Below are positions 1-12,200 of a stretch of 64,000 bases of DNA, piece by piece. The number at the start of each line of letters is the position of its first letter. Positions within the stretch are counted from its first letter, which is position 1. This stretch comes from Corella eumyota (taxonomy: Eukaryota > Chordata > Ascidiacea > Phlebobranchia > Corellidae), in contig OY720103.1 in the NCBI GenBank assembly GCA_963082875.1, positions 10,106,001 through 10,170,000 on the forward strand, written 5' to 3'. A model generated the notes under the pieces. That model saw only the letters and a program-made list of their open reading frames with translations. It was not told the origin of the DNA and searched no databases. Position numbers and translations under genes: made by a program.

Positions 1-24
1 TTTCCTGGTACGCCGAAAAACAAT

Positions 25-168
25 TAACAGATAAATTATTGGGCAATATGCTCAACTCAATACTTTTTAAGACTGCCTGGGTCAACTTAAGACCCGATAG
101 GGGTAACACTTACTACTCCATGTTTAGTCTGTGAAACCGGCCTTTCCACATTGAGGATAAAAAAATAT
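25..168 (+). repeat. SINE tail fragment (older subtype)
   Basis: The 3' part of the common SINE lies in the intron before the first visible carrier exon. It has the degenerate gactg-ggt core and ends in cacattgaggataaaaa. The tRNA-like head is absent or lies left of the window. Confidence 0.6.
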
Positions 169-219
169 TTAAAAATGTTAAGTTATTGATAAGACGATAA
201 AACAATGTTTTATTTTTAG

Positions 220-3200
220 TAAGTGATGGGTTGTCTTCTCGTCCAAAATACAGCAGCATGTGGGGCTTAACAAAAAGTGTGTGGAAAAAACAGGGGGTCA
301 GGGGACTGTACGCAGGTGTCACCCCCAATCTTATTGGTGCAGGATTCAGTTGGGGATTTTATTTCTTTTTGTAAGACTATGTGAGATTTTAATTGTAATC
401 AAGTTTATTTTTAATTTTAATTTAAAAGTTTGTTATATTAAAGAAATGTTTTTTTATTTTTTTGTATATATCTTTATCCTCGATGTGGGAAAGTCAAATA
501 TGGGACTTAAACATAGAGTACCATCAGTTACTCCGACCCAGTCTCGAGTTGCCTGTGGCAGTTTAGGATATTATAGATTATAATTGTCCAATAATTATGC
601 TGCTGATTAAGTGCTGGCTCAGCAGGAGTTTATACCGTTTATAGCGCCTTACTGAAGGGCACTACAGCATGAGATCAGTGGGGATTGAACCCACGACCTC
701 ATGTGTGGTGTAGCAAGAGTTCTTACCACTACACCACGCTTCCGGTTCTATATACGTTTTTGTAGTTTTAAAAACATTTTAAGTTAAAGTTTAAAAATTT
801 ATAACTACTTATACAATCTCTTATTACTATATTTTACCTAATATTCTGATTTTAACTCCGTTATTACCTCGAATATACATACCCTAACACGATAAACACT
901 TTAAAAAAATTATTGGTATTTTATAATCTTGATAATTAATATATATATATATTGTTCTTGTTACGTTTATGGTTCTCACATCTTATTTTAGAGGACTGTA
1001 AATGTAACGAAATCTCTAAAATTATAATTTTTGCATAATTTGAGCCCGAGTATTTAGTCACGATACTCAGCAGAGTCCGAGTACTCGGTTATAACGTTAT
1101 TTAAACGTATATAACTGTTCACAAGAATCTTTCCCGCATAATTTTAAAACTGCAAAATTTGCCAAAAAATCACGTAGTTATGGATTATAAAGTGTTTATC
1201 GTTGGCAAGACTACCTACCGCTGATAGCGATATCATTTTAAGTTCAAACGAAAATGTAAAAGTCTCAAATTTATTATGCATAAAATTTTACTACGTAAAA
1301 AGTGTATTTGTTGCGCAATCGTTGCTTAAATAACGTGATATAATTGAGAGTAGATTATAATTTATTAGAAAAAGGCAAAACTCATGTTTTTTTATGTTTT
1401 GTAAATCGTATACGATCTTAAATGACAAATTATTACTCGGCGTCTGAGTACTAAAAAATGCTTGACGAACACTAGTATTAAAATATTCTCAATACTCGCG
1501 CCTAGTACTCGAACTCGGATTCGATTGGCCCATCCCTAGTTTTAAGTGACGAAAAAAAATCGAAAAAAATTTAAAATGAATTTTTTTTTTCAAGTTACAA
1601 CACAATAAAAACTCATTTGAATGGGGGAGACCAAACGAAGCCATTAACAGTCGCCGAATATTTGTCATGTGGATGTATTTCTGGTAATTTGATGAATTTT
1701 ATTAAATAGTAAAATCAACTAACTGTGGAATAATACAACTATAACATTTCCTAAACCATAAAAAAAAATTTGCTATATTTTTTTCTTAAAGAGATGGTTC
1801 GGTCGCAGAGTTTTTTTTATAATTATGTTGAGATTTTTCTAACTTACACAGGGATACAATTATATTAAAAATTGGTCAAGTAGATTTTGAGATATCGGAA
1901 TTTGAAGGTAAATATTGTAAATAGGGAAATTCCGTTCGCTCGCGAGTCACGTGACCCACAACGTCATTCAATTTCCTATATATCAAAAACTACTTGACCA
2001 ATTTTTAAAATAATGGTATCCTCAAGCAAGTTGGAAAAATTCCAACAAAATTAAAAAAGAAACTCTCCGACCGAACCATCTCTTTAACATTTTGTGTAAT
2101 AAATAAGTAACTGTTACTTGTAGATTTGAAATGCTAAATGTAGGAGGTTATGGGTTCAATCCCCACTGCTTTCATGCTGTATTGGCCTTTAGTAAGGTGC
2201 TATAAATTGGGCAAACTTTTGCCAAGTCTAACACAATCAGCAGATTAATTATCGGACAATTATAACCAATAATAATAAAACTACTAAAGTCAACTCGAGA
2301 CTGGGACGGGGTAACAAAGGTTACTAAAGTAGCATTTTATAAAATGTATGTATATACTATTAAACAATATTTAAACCAAAATACTGAAATTTGGTATTTT
2401 TAATACTTTAGGTGCCCTCACTTTATCAATGCTAAATCCTATCTGGATAGCCAAGACACGCCTTTGTCTCCAATATGAAACACATTCTACCCAGTATGTT
2501 GGTATGATTCATACAATTAGGGACATTTACAAACAAAATGGTGTCAAAGGCCTTTACAAGGTGGTTCTAATCTTGTTTTAAACATTTAAATTAGTTCTTT
2601 ATTAGTATAGAACAAGATTTTTTTAATCTCAAAGTGAGAAAGTCAACTTCACAGCCTAAACGTAGAGTAACATACATTTCCTCGGCCCAGTCTCGAGTTG
2701 ACTTTAAAAGTTAATTTGTTTTTGGTTGGCAAAAGTTTATATTGTTTATAGTGCCTTACTAAAGAGTGCTACACCATAGAAGAAGTAGGGACCAAACTCA
2801 GGACCTTATGTAGTGAAGCTGCCAAGTACTTTAACCACTACATCACGTCACAAAAAAAAAAACTTTTTTTAATTAGATTTTATATTTTACAGGGCTATAT
2901 ACCTGGTCTGATAGGAACCAGCCATGGTGCTATACAATTTTTAGTATATGAAAGATTAAAATTATGGAATGCCCAGCGTAGAGGGAAAAAAATCTCTGAA
3001 AAAATGGTAGGCTATGTATTTTTTTTTTAAATTATGTTATCTTTTCACATATGTTGACATTTTATTTTAATTGTATAGTTATAGGGTATTAATTTACAAA
3101 ATTAATTTGTGCCATAAGACTTTGCATATACTGTAAAATCATGTGTAATTTTAAAAATGTTGACTGTTTTATTTTTTTCACTTTTTTTTTGTATATATCT

Positions 3201-4625
3201 TTATCCTCGATGTGGGAAAGTCAAATGCGCGACTTAAACATTCAGTAACATTAATTACTCCGACCCAGTCTCAAGTTGCCTGTGGCAGTTTGGGATATTA
3301 TAGATTATAATTGCCCGATAATTATGCTGCTGATTAAGTTCTGGCTCAGCAGGAGTTGATACCGTTTATAGCACCTTACTCAAGGGCGCTACAGCATGAG
3401 AGCAGTGGGGATTAAGCCCACGACCTCATGTGTGGTGTAGCAAGTGTTCTTACCACTACACCACCTTCTTATTTGTTCATTGTATATTTTTTTCTTTTTA
3501 CATTTTTTAATACTTAAAAAGGTTAACAATTATTTTTAAATTCCGGGAAAAAAAAAAATCTTGCCAAATAAAAAATTAATTTGTAAAAAAAATTAAAAAA
3601 AAAAAAATTAACTTTTTAGAGTGCTTCTGATGTAATACTGATGTCTGCCGGTTCAAAGCTTGTTGCTGCTACCTCTACTTACCCATATCAAGTTGTAAGG
3701 GCAAGACTACAGGAGCAACACAGAATTTATAATGGAATTTCACATGTCGTTACTTCAACATGGAGGTAAGAATGTACTGGCAGCGTGGTGTAGTGGTACA
3801 CTACATGAGGTCGTGGGTTCAATCCCTTGTGCTCTCATGCTGTAGCCCCGTTGAGTAAGGCTCTTTAAACAGTATGTACTCCTGCTGAGCCAGCACTTAA
3901 TCAGCAGCATAAATATTGGGCAATTATAATCTATAATATTCCAAACTGCCACAGGCAACTAGAGACTGGGTTGGGGTAACTGATGTTACTCTATGTTTGG
4001 GTCGGCATTCGACCTTCCCACATCAAGGATAAATATATATACAAAAAAAAATGATTAATCTGCAGCAGTGTTTAAACGCTTAAGCTTCTTGGTTTAAATC
4101 CCACTGCTTCCGGTAGATTGCTGTGCAATTGTAAACCAGCAGTGTGGTGTGCAGTTCAAAACACTTGGCTTCACCTTGAGATCTTGGGTTCGATCTCCGC
4201 TGCTCCCATGCTGTAGTGCTCGGTAATTAAACTCCTAATTAAGTAATGGTTTAGCAGGAGTTTATACCGTTCATAGCGCCTTACTTAAGGGCACTACAAC
4301 ATGAGAGCAGTGGGGATTGAACTCATGACCTCATGTGGTGTAGCAAGTGTTCTTACCACTACACCATGCTGCCGGTAATTATAATCCATAATATCCAAAA
4401 CCGATTGAAAAAATATAAAAATGCCACTAACAACTTTGCAAGAGGCATCTTAAATTAATAAATTTAAAAAATATTGTTTTTAGAAATGAAAGTTACAAAG
4501 GGTTTTACAAGGGCCTTGCAGCTAATTTATTACGTGTTATACCAGCGTGTTGTATAACTTTTTATGTCTATGAGTTACTAATGTTTCATCTACCAAATTA
4601 TGAATTAAAAGCATCCAAAACCTGA
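220..4625 (+). CDS. SLC25A32: Mitochondrial folate/FAD carrier, SLC25A32-like (3' part)
   Basis: Mitochondrial carrier family protein of the inner membrane, closest to SLC25A32, which moves folate and/or FAD into the matrix. Visible exons are 220-370, 2412-2560, 2893-3006, 3620-3765 and 4484-4625 (stop TGA). They encode recognisable family blocks: [34 protein letters not shown] (second signature, with the W typical of this subfamily), [30 protein letters not shown] (third signature) and [17 protein letters not shown]. The 5' exons, with the start and first signature, lie left of the window. Exon 220-370 ends in phase 2, while exon 2412 needs one preceding base (G|GT GCC), so an exon of length 3n+2 should lie between them; in vertebrates it covers the loop and the start of helix 4. 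I could not find it in 371-2411. All other junctions are in frame. Family assignment is firm; the substrate is inferred from the family. Confidence 0.88.
449..748 (-). repeat. tRNA-derived SINE, full length (reference copy)
   Basis: Full-length member of the dominant family. Read 5' to 3' on the minus strand it has a tRNA-like head with A box (GTGTAGTGGTAAGAAC) and B box (GGGTTCAATCCCC), then a body unrelated to tRNA with three short hairpins, then a tail ending TCGAGGATAAAGATATATAC and an A-run. The young subtype has TAAGTCGCGCATTCGAC near its tail and the B box above. The older subtype has TTGGCTTCACTACATGAGG in the head and GTGAAGTCGACC near the tail. Other entries refer to these two subtypes. 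Confidence 0.9.
1034..1543. mobile_element. hAT-like non-autonomous element, copy 1 (left end missing)
   Basis: Shares most of its length with 7024-7551, including gagcccgagtattt, the internal block around tgccaaaaaa-cacgta, and the right end gattggcccatccctag. The CCCATCCCT terminus resembles hAT-type ends. The left terminus seen in the second copy is not present. No coding capacity seen. Confidence 0.6.
1786..2087. mobile_element. Non-autonomous DNA transposon with TTAA flanks
   Basis: Inverted ends AGAGATGGTTCGGTCG (left, after TTAA at 1786) and its complement CGACCGAACCATCTCT (right, before TTAA at 2084-2087). The interior also has a second inverted pair (aattggtcaagta near 1872 and tacttgaccaattt near 1991) and a near-palindromic centre (gcgagtcacgtgac). 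TTAA on both sides is the target-site signature of piggyBac-like elements; that class is inferred. No ORF. Confidence 0.75.
2141..2335 (+). repeat. SINE, older subtype, partial
   Basis: B box and body present (ggttcaatccccactgc); the A-box half and A-tail are missing. In the carrier intron just before the exon at 2412. Confidence 0.65.
2612..2850 (-). repeat. SINE, older subtype
   Basis: Diverged near-complete copy between carrier exons 2412-2560 and 2893-3006. Confidence 0.65.
3184..3468 (-). repeat. SINE, young subtype
   Basis: Nearly complete copy in the carrier intron before exon 3620; the head's last few bases are lost. Confidence 0.85.
3779..4050 (+). repeat. SINE, young subtype
   Basis: Begins 14 bases after a carrier exon. 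The A-B box spacer is shortened (gtggtacactacatgagg), so the tRNA-like promoter is damaged. Confidence 0.85.
4125..4375. repeat. Nested SINE fragments in opposite orientations
   Basis: An older-subtype head on the plus strand (about 4133-4235) is interrupted by, or abuts, a head-proximal half on the minus strand (about 4240-4374). Confidence 0.6.
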
Positions 4626-4674
4626 CAAGCATTTTTAAATTGCAGTTCATAATATAAATTTTTTTTTATAAATT

Positions 4675-4680
4675 AATAAA
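4675..4680 (+). terminator. Candidate polyadenylation signal of the carrier gene
   Basis: AATAAA 50 bases after the stop codon; a second copy follows about 50 bases later. Position is normal for a short animal 3' UTR. Confidence 0.5.
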
Positions 4681-5204
4681 AGGCCATTTTAAAGATATGC
4701 AAACCCATGTATATAAAGGGGTTAATAAAAAACATATTATTGCTGATAAAATTGTGTTTTTGGGCACCTGGTTTTTGGTAATATGTCAGCAATAGTTTTG
4801 ACATTAAGCAGTTAAATTTTAACTTTTTTGCTTTTATTTAATTTATTTTTATGCACATTTTAATTTTTTTTTTATTAATTTATAATTTAATTATTATTTT
4901 TTACGATTTGGCATTTTGAAAACTACATTTCTTTTAACATTTAAAGTTACTTTTTGAAAACTTTTTTAATATTTGTAAATTTGTGCTTTTTCTCAAAACC
5001 TTTGTGCTAACAAGACGATAATGTTTTTAAATTAAAATATAATTTATTTAAACTGTTTCTATTTTAAATCTACTAATAAGGTGATAAAGTGGATAATTAG
5101 AACTCTTGGCTTTAATACATGAGGTCCAGACTTTGATTCCCTCTGCTTCCATGCTGTAGCACCCTTTGGAAAACAATTTAGACAGCATAATCCTCTATAG
5201 AGCA

Positions 5205-5697
5205 AAACATTTATTTATCCTCGATGTGGGAAAGTCGAATGCGCGACTTAAACATAGAGTAACATAAGTTACTTCGACCCAGTTTTGAGTTGCTTTTAGC
5301 AGTTTGGAATATTATAGAGACTATAATTGCCCGGTAATTATGCTGCTGATTAAGTGCTGTCTCAGCAGGAGTTTATACCATTTATAACGCCTTACTTAAG
5401 GGCGCTACAGCACGAGGTATATCTTTATCCTTGATGTGGAAAAGTCGAATGCGCGACCTAAACATAGAGTAACATAAGTTTCTCCGACCCAGTCTCGTGT
5501 TGACTTTAGCAGTTTGGGATATTATATAGATTATAATTGCCCGATAATTATACTGCTGATTAAGTGCTGGCTCGGCAGAAATTCATACCGTTAATATCGC
5601 CTTACTTAAAAGCGCTACACATGAAATCAGTGGGGATTGAACCAACGACCTTATGTGTGGTGTAACAAGTGTTATTACCATTACATCACGCTGCCGG
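5205..5697 (-). repeat. Two SINEs in tandem, same orientation
   Basis: A copy lacking its head (5205-5414) runs directly into a nearly complete one (5416-5697). The join suggests insertion of one copy next to, or into, the other. Confidence 0.8.
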
Positions 5698-6283
5698 ATC
5701 AATTTATTACCTTGCTAATGATATAAAGGCACTAGTGGTAATAATAGGAATAAGAGTACTAGTAACAATGGGGTCTTATTTATTTTGTAAGTACCACGTT
5801 GAGTTATCCATCATAATAATATTTTTATTTCCAAAAATATATCTTTGTTATTATAACAATATTGGGAATTTCCCTTAGTTATGCAAATCAGGTTGTCCTC
5901 TTAATTTACATACAGGTTTTATTAACTTAAATTATACAATCTTCATTGATCTAAAATTTTATTCAACAGTCTTATTATTATACAAGAACTTAAGAAAATA
6001 TTTATTTCTTTTAATTAATTTTAAAAATGGCCACATAGGAATTTTCTATCGTCTTTCAGTTGGAATTTTTTTCTAAGAAACGAACCATGACTTTACTGGA
6101 AAGCACCTACAGAATTTTGTTCTATTTTTGAGGTTTAAAATTTACGTCCAAATAGAAAATTTCTTTGTATTTCATTTGTTAAGAAAAGTGTGAGTGTACT
6201 TTCTTAAAAAAATCGTCCATTTTTAATTCATTTTGATTTTAGATGATTGCTTTTTTGTATTAGGTTATAACAGACAGACAGAA

Positions 6284-9200
6284 ATGATTCGTAAAATTTT
6301 AAGCGTCAATTTTTTTGTTTTGTTAATCTGTTGCCAATTTTTGAGGAGTGGTGCAGTAATAACTGCAGGTCAGTATCTATGTTAAATTGTTACTATGCAA
6401 TAAAAACGTTTATGTACTTATTTTTTTGAGTTTATTTATTTTTAATGTAAAACCGGCAGCGTGGTGTAGTGGTAAGAACACTTGCTACACCACACATGAG
6501 GTCGTGGGTTCAATCCCCACTGATCTCATGCTGTAGCGTCCTTGAGTAGGGCGCTATAAACGGTATGAACTCCTGCTGAGCCAGTATTTAATCAGTAGCA
6601 TAATTACTGGGCAATTATAGTCTATAATATCCTAAACTGCCACGGGCAACTCGAGACTGGGTCGGAGTAACTGATGTTACTCTATGTTTAAGTCGCGCAT
6701 TTGACTTTCTGACATCAAGGAATAAAGATATATACAAAAAAAAAAAAAGGCCAGTCTGGAAAGTAGGGCACTGTGCACGCACGAGATTTTTTTCACTAAA
6801 AAAATGCACGCTTGGAATTAGCGTTTAGCAAGCCTGGTTTCTAAAAAAGTGCACGCGCAGTACTGAAGCCTAAAACATGCCAACATAATTCACGCGTGCA
6901 TGCCTAGACCGAAAATTTAGGTACGCGTGCACGCGCGGTCACACTTTTTTTTACGCTTGCACGCACGATATCTCGTCGAAAACTGCCCTACTTTCAAGAC
7001 TGGCCTGTGGCTTTTAAATACGGATGGGCTGAAATCCGAATTACTCGGATTCGACGAGCCCGAGTATTTTGTCGCGATACTCGGCCGAGTCCGAGTACTC
7101 GGTTATGACGTCATTTAAACGTATATAACTTTTCACGAGAATCTTTTCCGCATAATTTTAAAACAGCAAAATTTGCCAAAAAACACGTATTTATGGATTA
7201 TAAAGTGTTTAATGTTGGCAAAACTACTTCCCGCTGAAAGCAATATCATTTTAAGTCCAAACGAAAATGTAAAAGTCTTAAATTTATTATGCGTAAAATT
7301 TTACCAAGTAAAAGTGTATTTGTTGCACAATCGTTGCTTAAATAACGTAATATAATTGAGAGTAGATTATAATTTATTAGAAGAAGGCAAAACTCGTGTT
7401 TTTTATTTTTAGTAATTCGTATACGATTTTAAATGACAAATTATTACTCGGCGTCCGAGTACTAAAAAATACTCGACGAGCACGAGTATTAAAATATTCT
7501 TAATACTCGGGCCGAGGACTCGGACTCGGATTCGATTGGCCCATCCCTAGTTTACATAAGGCATCATCTCGCATTCTGTTCTTTAGTATTTTCCATTATT
7601 TTAGATAATTGTTTTATTCCCCTTTTATGATTATTAACATTAATAGTTTCAGACATTGATTTCTCAAATTGTTCAACTATCCTGAATAATAGAATCGAAG
7701 TTTTTTACCAAGATTTTACTTTTTTATTGCAATGTGACAATTCTGGATACACTTTAAAACCTGGAGATACATCTAAAGTGAGTTTCTACGTTATTTTAGT
7801 GTTTGAACCTTTAAATAAGTTGTGTTTTAATATAGCCGGCAGTGTGGTGTAGTGGTTAGAACACTTGGCTTCACCACATAAGGCCATGGGTTTGTTCCCC
7901 ACTGATTCATGTTGTTATGCTTTCACATAAGGTGATGAAATTGGTACATACTTCTGCCAAGCAAAATAAGATTTCTAAAAAATGGAATTATATTTAGTGT
8001 AATACAAAAAAGGCAATAGCAAAATAGCGGCAGCATGGTGTATTGGTAAGAACACTTGCTACACCACCATAAAGTCGTGGGTTTAATCCCCACTGCTCTA
8101 ATGCTGTAGCGCCCTTGAGTAAAGCGCTATAAACGGTATAAACTCCTGCTGAGCCAGCACTTAATCAGCAGAATAATTACCAGGCATTTATAATCTATAA
8201 TATCCCAAACTGCCACAGGCAACTCGAGACTAGTCGGAGTAACTGATGTTACTCTATGTTTAAGTCGCGCATTCGACTTTCCCACATCAAGAATTAAAAT
8301 ATATACAAAGAACTGCAAGAATAACATTCTAACATATTTATCAAAATTTTTTTTAGGATTTTTTTGAAAATATTATGAAAGGTTTGGATTTTTGATCCAA
8401 TCCAAACCTTTGATATTATTTTATTTTCATTTTTAAATTATTTTATTCTGATATGGTATTTAGTAAGTTATAGATATTATTTTAAATATAACCTTCATTA
8501 GAGAGTTTTATTTAATTATTTTTAAAGTTATATGCATGGACTATTTTTATTTAGGCTGTATTATGACCAAAAATACTAGTTTTAACAAATTTGTCTTTTT
8601 TATATAGTGCGTTGTTGCTGGTCAATCAATTTTTCAATTATCTTCTCAATCAATAATTGTTAACACCACTACAGCAGACTTTTTACTGTACCAAGTAGGT
8701 TTTATCCAGTAAAAATATAAAATAAACTTGGCTTCACCACTTTAGGTTCTGGGTTCGATTCCCACTGCTTTCATGCTGTAACACCTTTAGGGCTTTATGT
8801 TATAAACTCCTGCTCAGCCAATACATAATCAGCAGCATAATTACTGGGCAATTATAATCTATGTAATATCCCAAACTGCCACAGGCAACTCGAGACTGGG
8901 TCAAAGTAACTGATGTTACTCTATGTTTAGGTCGCGCATTTGACCTTCCTACATCGAGGATAAAAATATATACAAAAAAAATAAAATTCTAAACAGACAA
9001 GGTCAATTAGAGACTGGGTCCAGTAATAAATGTTACTCTATGTTTAGGCCATGAAGTCGACCTTCCCACATCGAGGATAAATTTAAAAAATAAAACAGAC
9101 AATTTTATTTTTTAGATTATCAATGAAACAAGATGTGTCTCAAGACAAGCAGTTCAGGTTTTATTGCAAGAATTACAGAATGTAACTTGTGAACAGGATT

Positions 9201-12200
9201 TTAGATATGCTTTAGACAATCAACCCAACGTGCGACTTTTTTCTATTGATCAAAAAAACGAGTTTGTGTTGCCGTGCACACCGGACAATTTTGAAAGAGG
9301 TATTATATATTTTTAATTATTTTTGTGTTAAAAAACTGGGCATTTTTTAGGGTAATTTTTTCATAACTTGACCCTAAAATTTATGGCATTTTTTTAAATT
9401 AAATATAAAGAACTGATATTATACCGTATACCATTTTTCTAAAACCGTTAACCTAAAATCATTTTACAAAAAACTATAAGCCCAAAAAACAGTCTTTTTT
9501 AGACCATGGGGCATTTTTTATTAACCCCTCTTTCACCCTAACTGCCCCTTGGAAATTCCCTATTATTTGGGGAAAAAATTTTCGTAAAATACCGTTTCGG
9601 AATTTTTTTGTTGAGAATATGCTCATTTAGTAAAATGGTTTTTGTTAATATGGGCTTTAGCTTTTAAATATTCTCAAGTACTTTACGATAGCTCGGTTTT
9701 TAGTCTGTTATTGGTTAGCTAATAGTATAGGCCTATACATAAACTAGAAAAAAAATATTAAAATTTTTGATGTTTTTTTGTGATCAAAAAAAAAAATTCG
9801 TATTTTTAGATATCTACTCAACATATCCTGTTACGAAAATAAATCCCAGCGATTACAAAACAATTTGGAGATACACACGTTTCAACCAAAGCTTGCAGCC
9901 TTATTTAGAGGACCCGGCAATGTGTGTTGATTATGTAAAAGAAGAAAATAGATACGGGGTTGTGGAAAAGGCGTCTTTAATTTCGCAGCCCTATGCACCT
10001 CCATCGTTAAAGGTGTGTTGCTTTATTTGGGTTCAATCCCATGTGTTTTTTTATATATTTTTATCCTCAATGTGGGAAGGTCAATTCGACCTAAACATAG
10101 AGTAACATCAGTTACTCCGACCCAGTCTCGAGTTGCCTTTAGCAGTTTGGGATATTATAGATTATATTTGCCCGATGATTATGCTGCTGATTAAGGTTTG
10201 GCCCAGCAGGAGTTCATACCGTTTTTAGCACCTTTCTCAAGGGTGCTCAGCATGAGAGCAGTGGGGATTGAACTTACGACCTCATGTGGTGTGAGCAAGT
10301 GTTCTTACCACTACACCACACTGCCGGTATTGTTTATAATTGGCCGAAAATTAATTTGTGAATTGTTTTTTGGCTAAGAAGAAGTTACTACCGTTTATAG
10401 CGCCTTACTTAAGTGCATTAGACAATAAAAGTAGTAGGGATCAAACCCAGGGCCCTACACAAGCTAAATAATTAGGGTTTCCATATTTTTATGATTTGTA
10501 ATTGCCATATTGTCATTTTAAAAATAAATATTTTTTTTTTCTGCCAAAAAAAAATTTCTTTTCTTTTAATTAATTTTTGTTTTTTTAGAAAATTGACGTC
10601 GATTTTTGGGATTCCGGGCTTTATAGTTGTGAATTAAGTTATAAAGACAAACTTCTTTATTATTCTCATGCTTTTGTCTGTGTACAAAGTAAGTTTTAAT
10701 AATTTTTTATAGTGTATGTAGTGGTTAGAACACTTGACTTTACTACATAAGGTCCTGGGTTCAATCCCCACTGCTTTCATGCAGTAGCACTTTTGAGTAA
10801 GGCACTATAAACGGTATAAACTCCTGATAAGCCAACACTTAATCAGTATCTTAAATATCGGACAAATATAATCTATTATATGCCAAAATGTTTTACTACA
10901 GGGGGTCCTGGGTTAAATACCCACTGCTTCCATGTTTTTGTGCCATTAAATAAGGCGCTATAAACATCATAAACTTCTCTTTACACAATAATCAATTAGC
11001 AGAATATTTAACAAGCAAATATAACCAATTATATCTCAAACTGCAAAAGTCAACTTGAGACTAGGTTTAGGTAACAAATGGTACTCTATGTTTAAGCTGT
11101 AAATTTTCACACATCGAGGATAAATAAATAGGCCTACTAAAAGAAATTGCTGACACTCTTTTAAATTATTTATATTATTATTGAGCTTTTACGCGTTTGA
11201 CTTTTGAGTAATGAATGATTCATTTAAAATTAATCAATTTTATTGACTTTTTGAACAAAGTTTTGTTGTCCCTTCAATAAGTTTGTTGTTTTTTACTTAA
11301 TTTTATTTTTTTACTTGGCCCAAAATAATAAATATTTAATGAATTTATAATAAGATTGTTTTTTTGTTTTAAAAAACCTAAAATAATAAAAGGTTAAAAA
11401 TATTTAATTTTTTTTTTTGTATATATCTTTATCCTCGATGTGGGAAAGTCGAATGCGCGACTTAAACATAAAGTAACATCAGTTACTCCGACCCAGTCTC
11501 GAATTGCCTGTGGCAGTTTGCGATATTATATATTATTCAATCCCCACTGCTCTCGTGGTGTTGCACCCTTAAGTAAGGCGCTATAAACGGTATAAACTTC
11601 TGCTAAGCCAGCACTTAATTAGCAGTATAATTATTGGGCAATTATAATATATAATATCCCAAACTGCCACAGGCAACTCGAGACTGGGTCGGAGTAACTG
11701 ATGTTACTCTATGTTTAAGTCGCGCATTTGACTTTCCCACATCAAAAATAGATATAAATACAAAAAAAAAATTATTTTAAAATTTAATTTTTTTAGGGAC
11801 TTTAAATCTCTTGGTCAAACCTTCACTAAATTGTGAAACGGTTATTTACTTTTTTGAAGGGAATTCTGTAACGTTGTCCTGTTCAACTCGCATTTCTATT
11901 GGAAAATTAAACCCTTCCGATTTATATGTTTCCTGGAATAAGGTGACTTTTATGTGTAAATTCTGATTTAATTTTAGTATTTTAGAACACTTGGGTTTAC
12001 TATACAAAAGGTCCTGGGTTTGATTCCCACTGCTTTAATGCTACATTTTTTTTAAGTAAGGCGTTATACACAGTATGAACTTCTGCTAAGCTGAAAACTA
12101 ATAAGTAAATTAAATATCAGGCAATTATAATTAATAATATTCAAAATTGCTAATGTCAACTCAAGACTGGGTCGGTATAACAAATGTTACTCTATGTTTA

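Larger units (their letters stand above)
4626..6283. other. Spacer between carrier and receptor genes
   Basis: Holds the carrier 3' UTR, SINE pieces at about 5085-5170 and 5205-5697, and AT-rich sequence from 5700 up to the receptor start. No coding sequence or RNA gene recognised. Confidence 0.6.

Noticed and set aside
6454-6530. tRNA genes at the many GTGTAGTGG/GGTTCAATCCC sites
   Set aside because: A and B boxes are present but acceptor and anticodon stems do not pair, and all are followed by the same SINE body.
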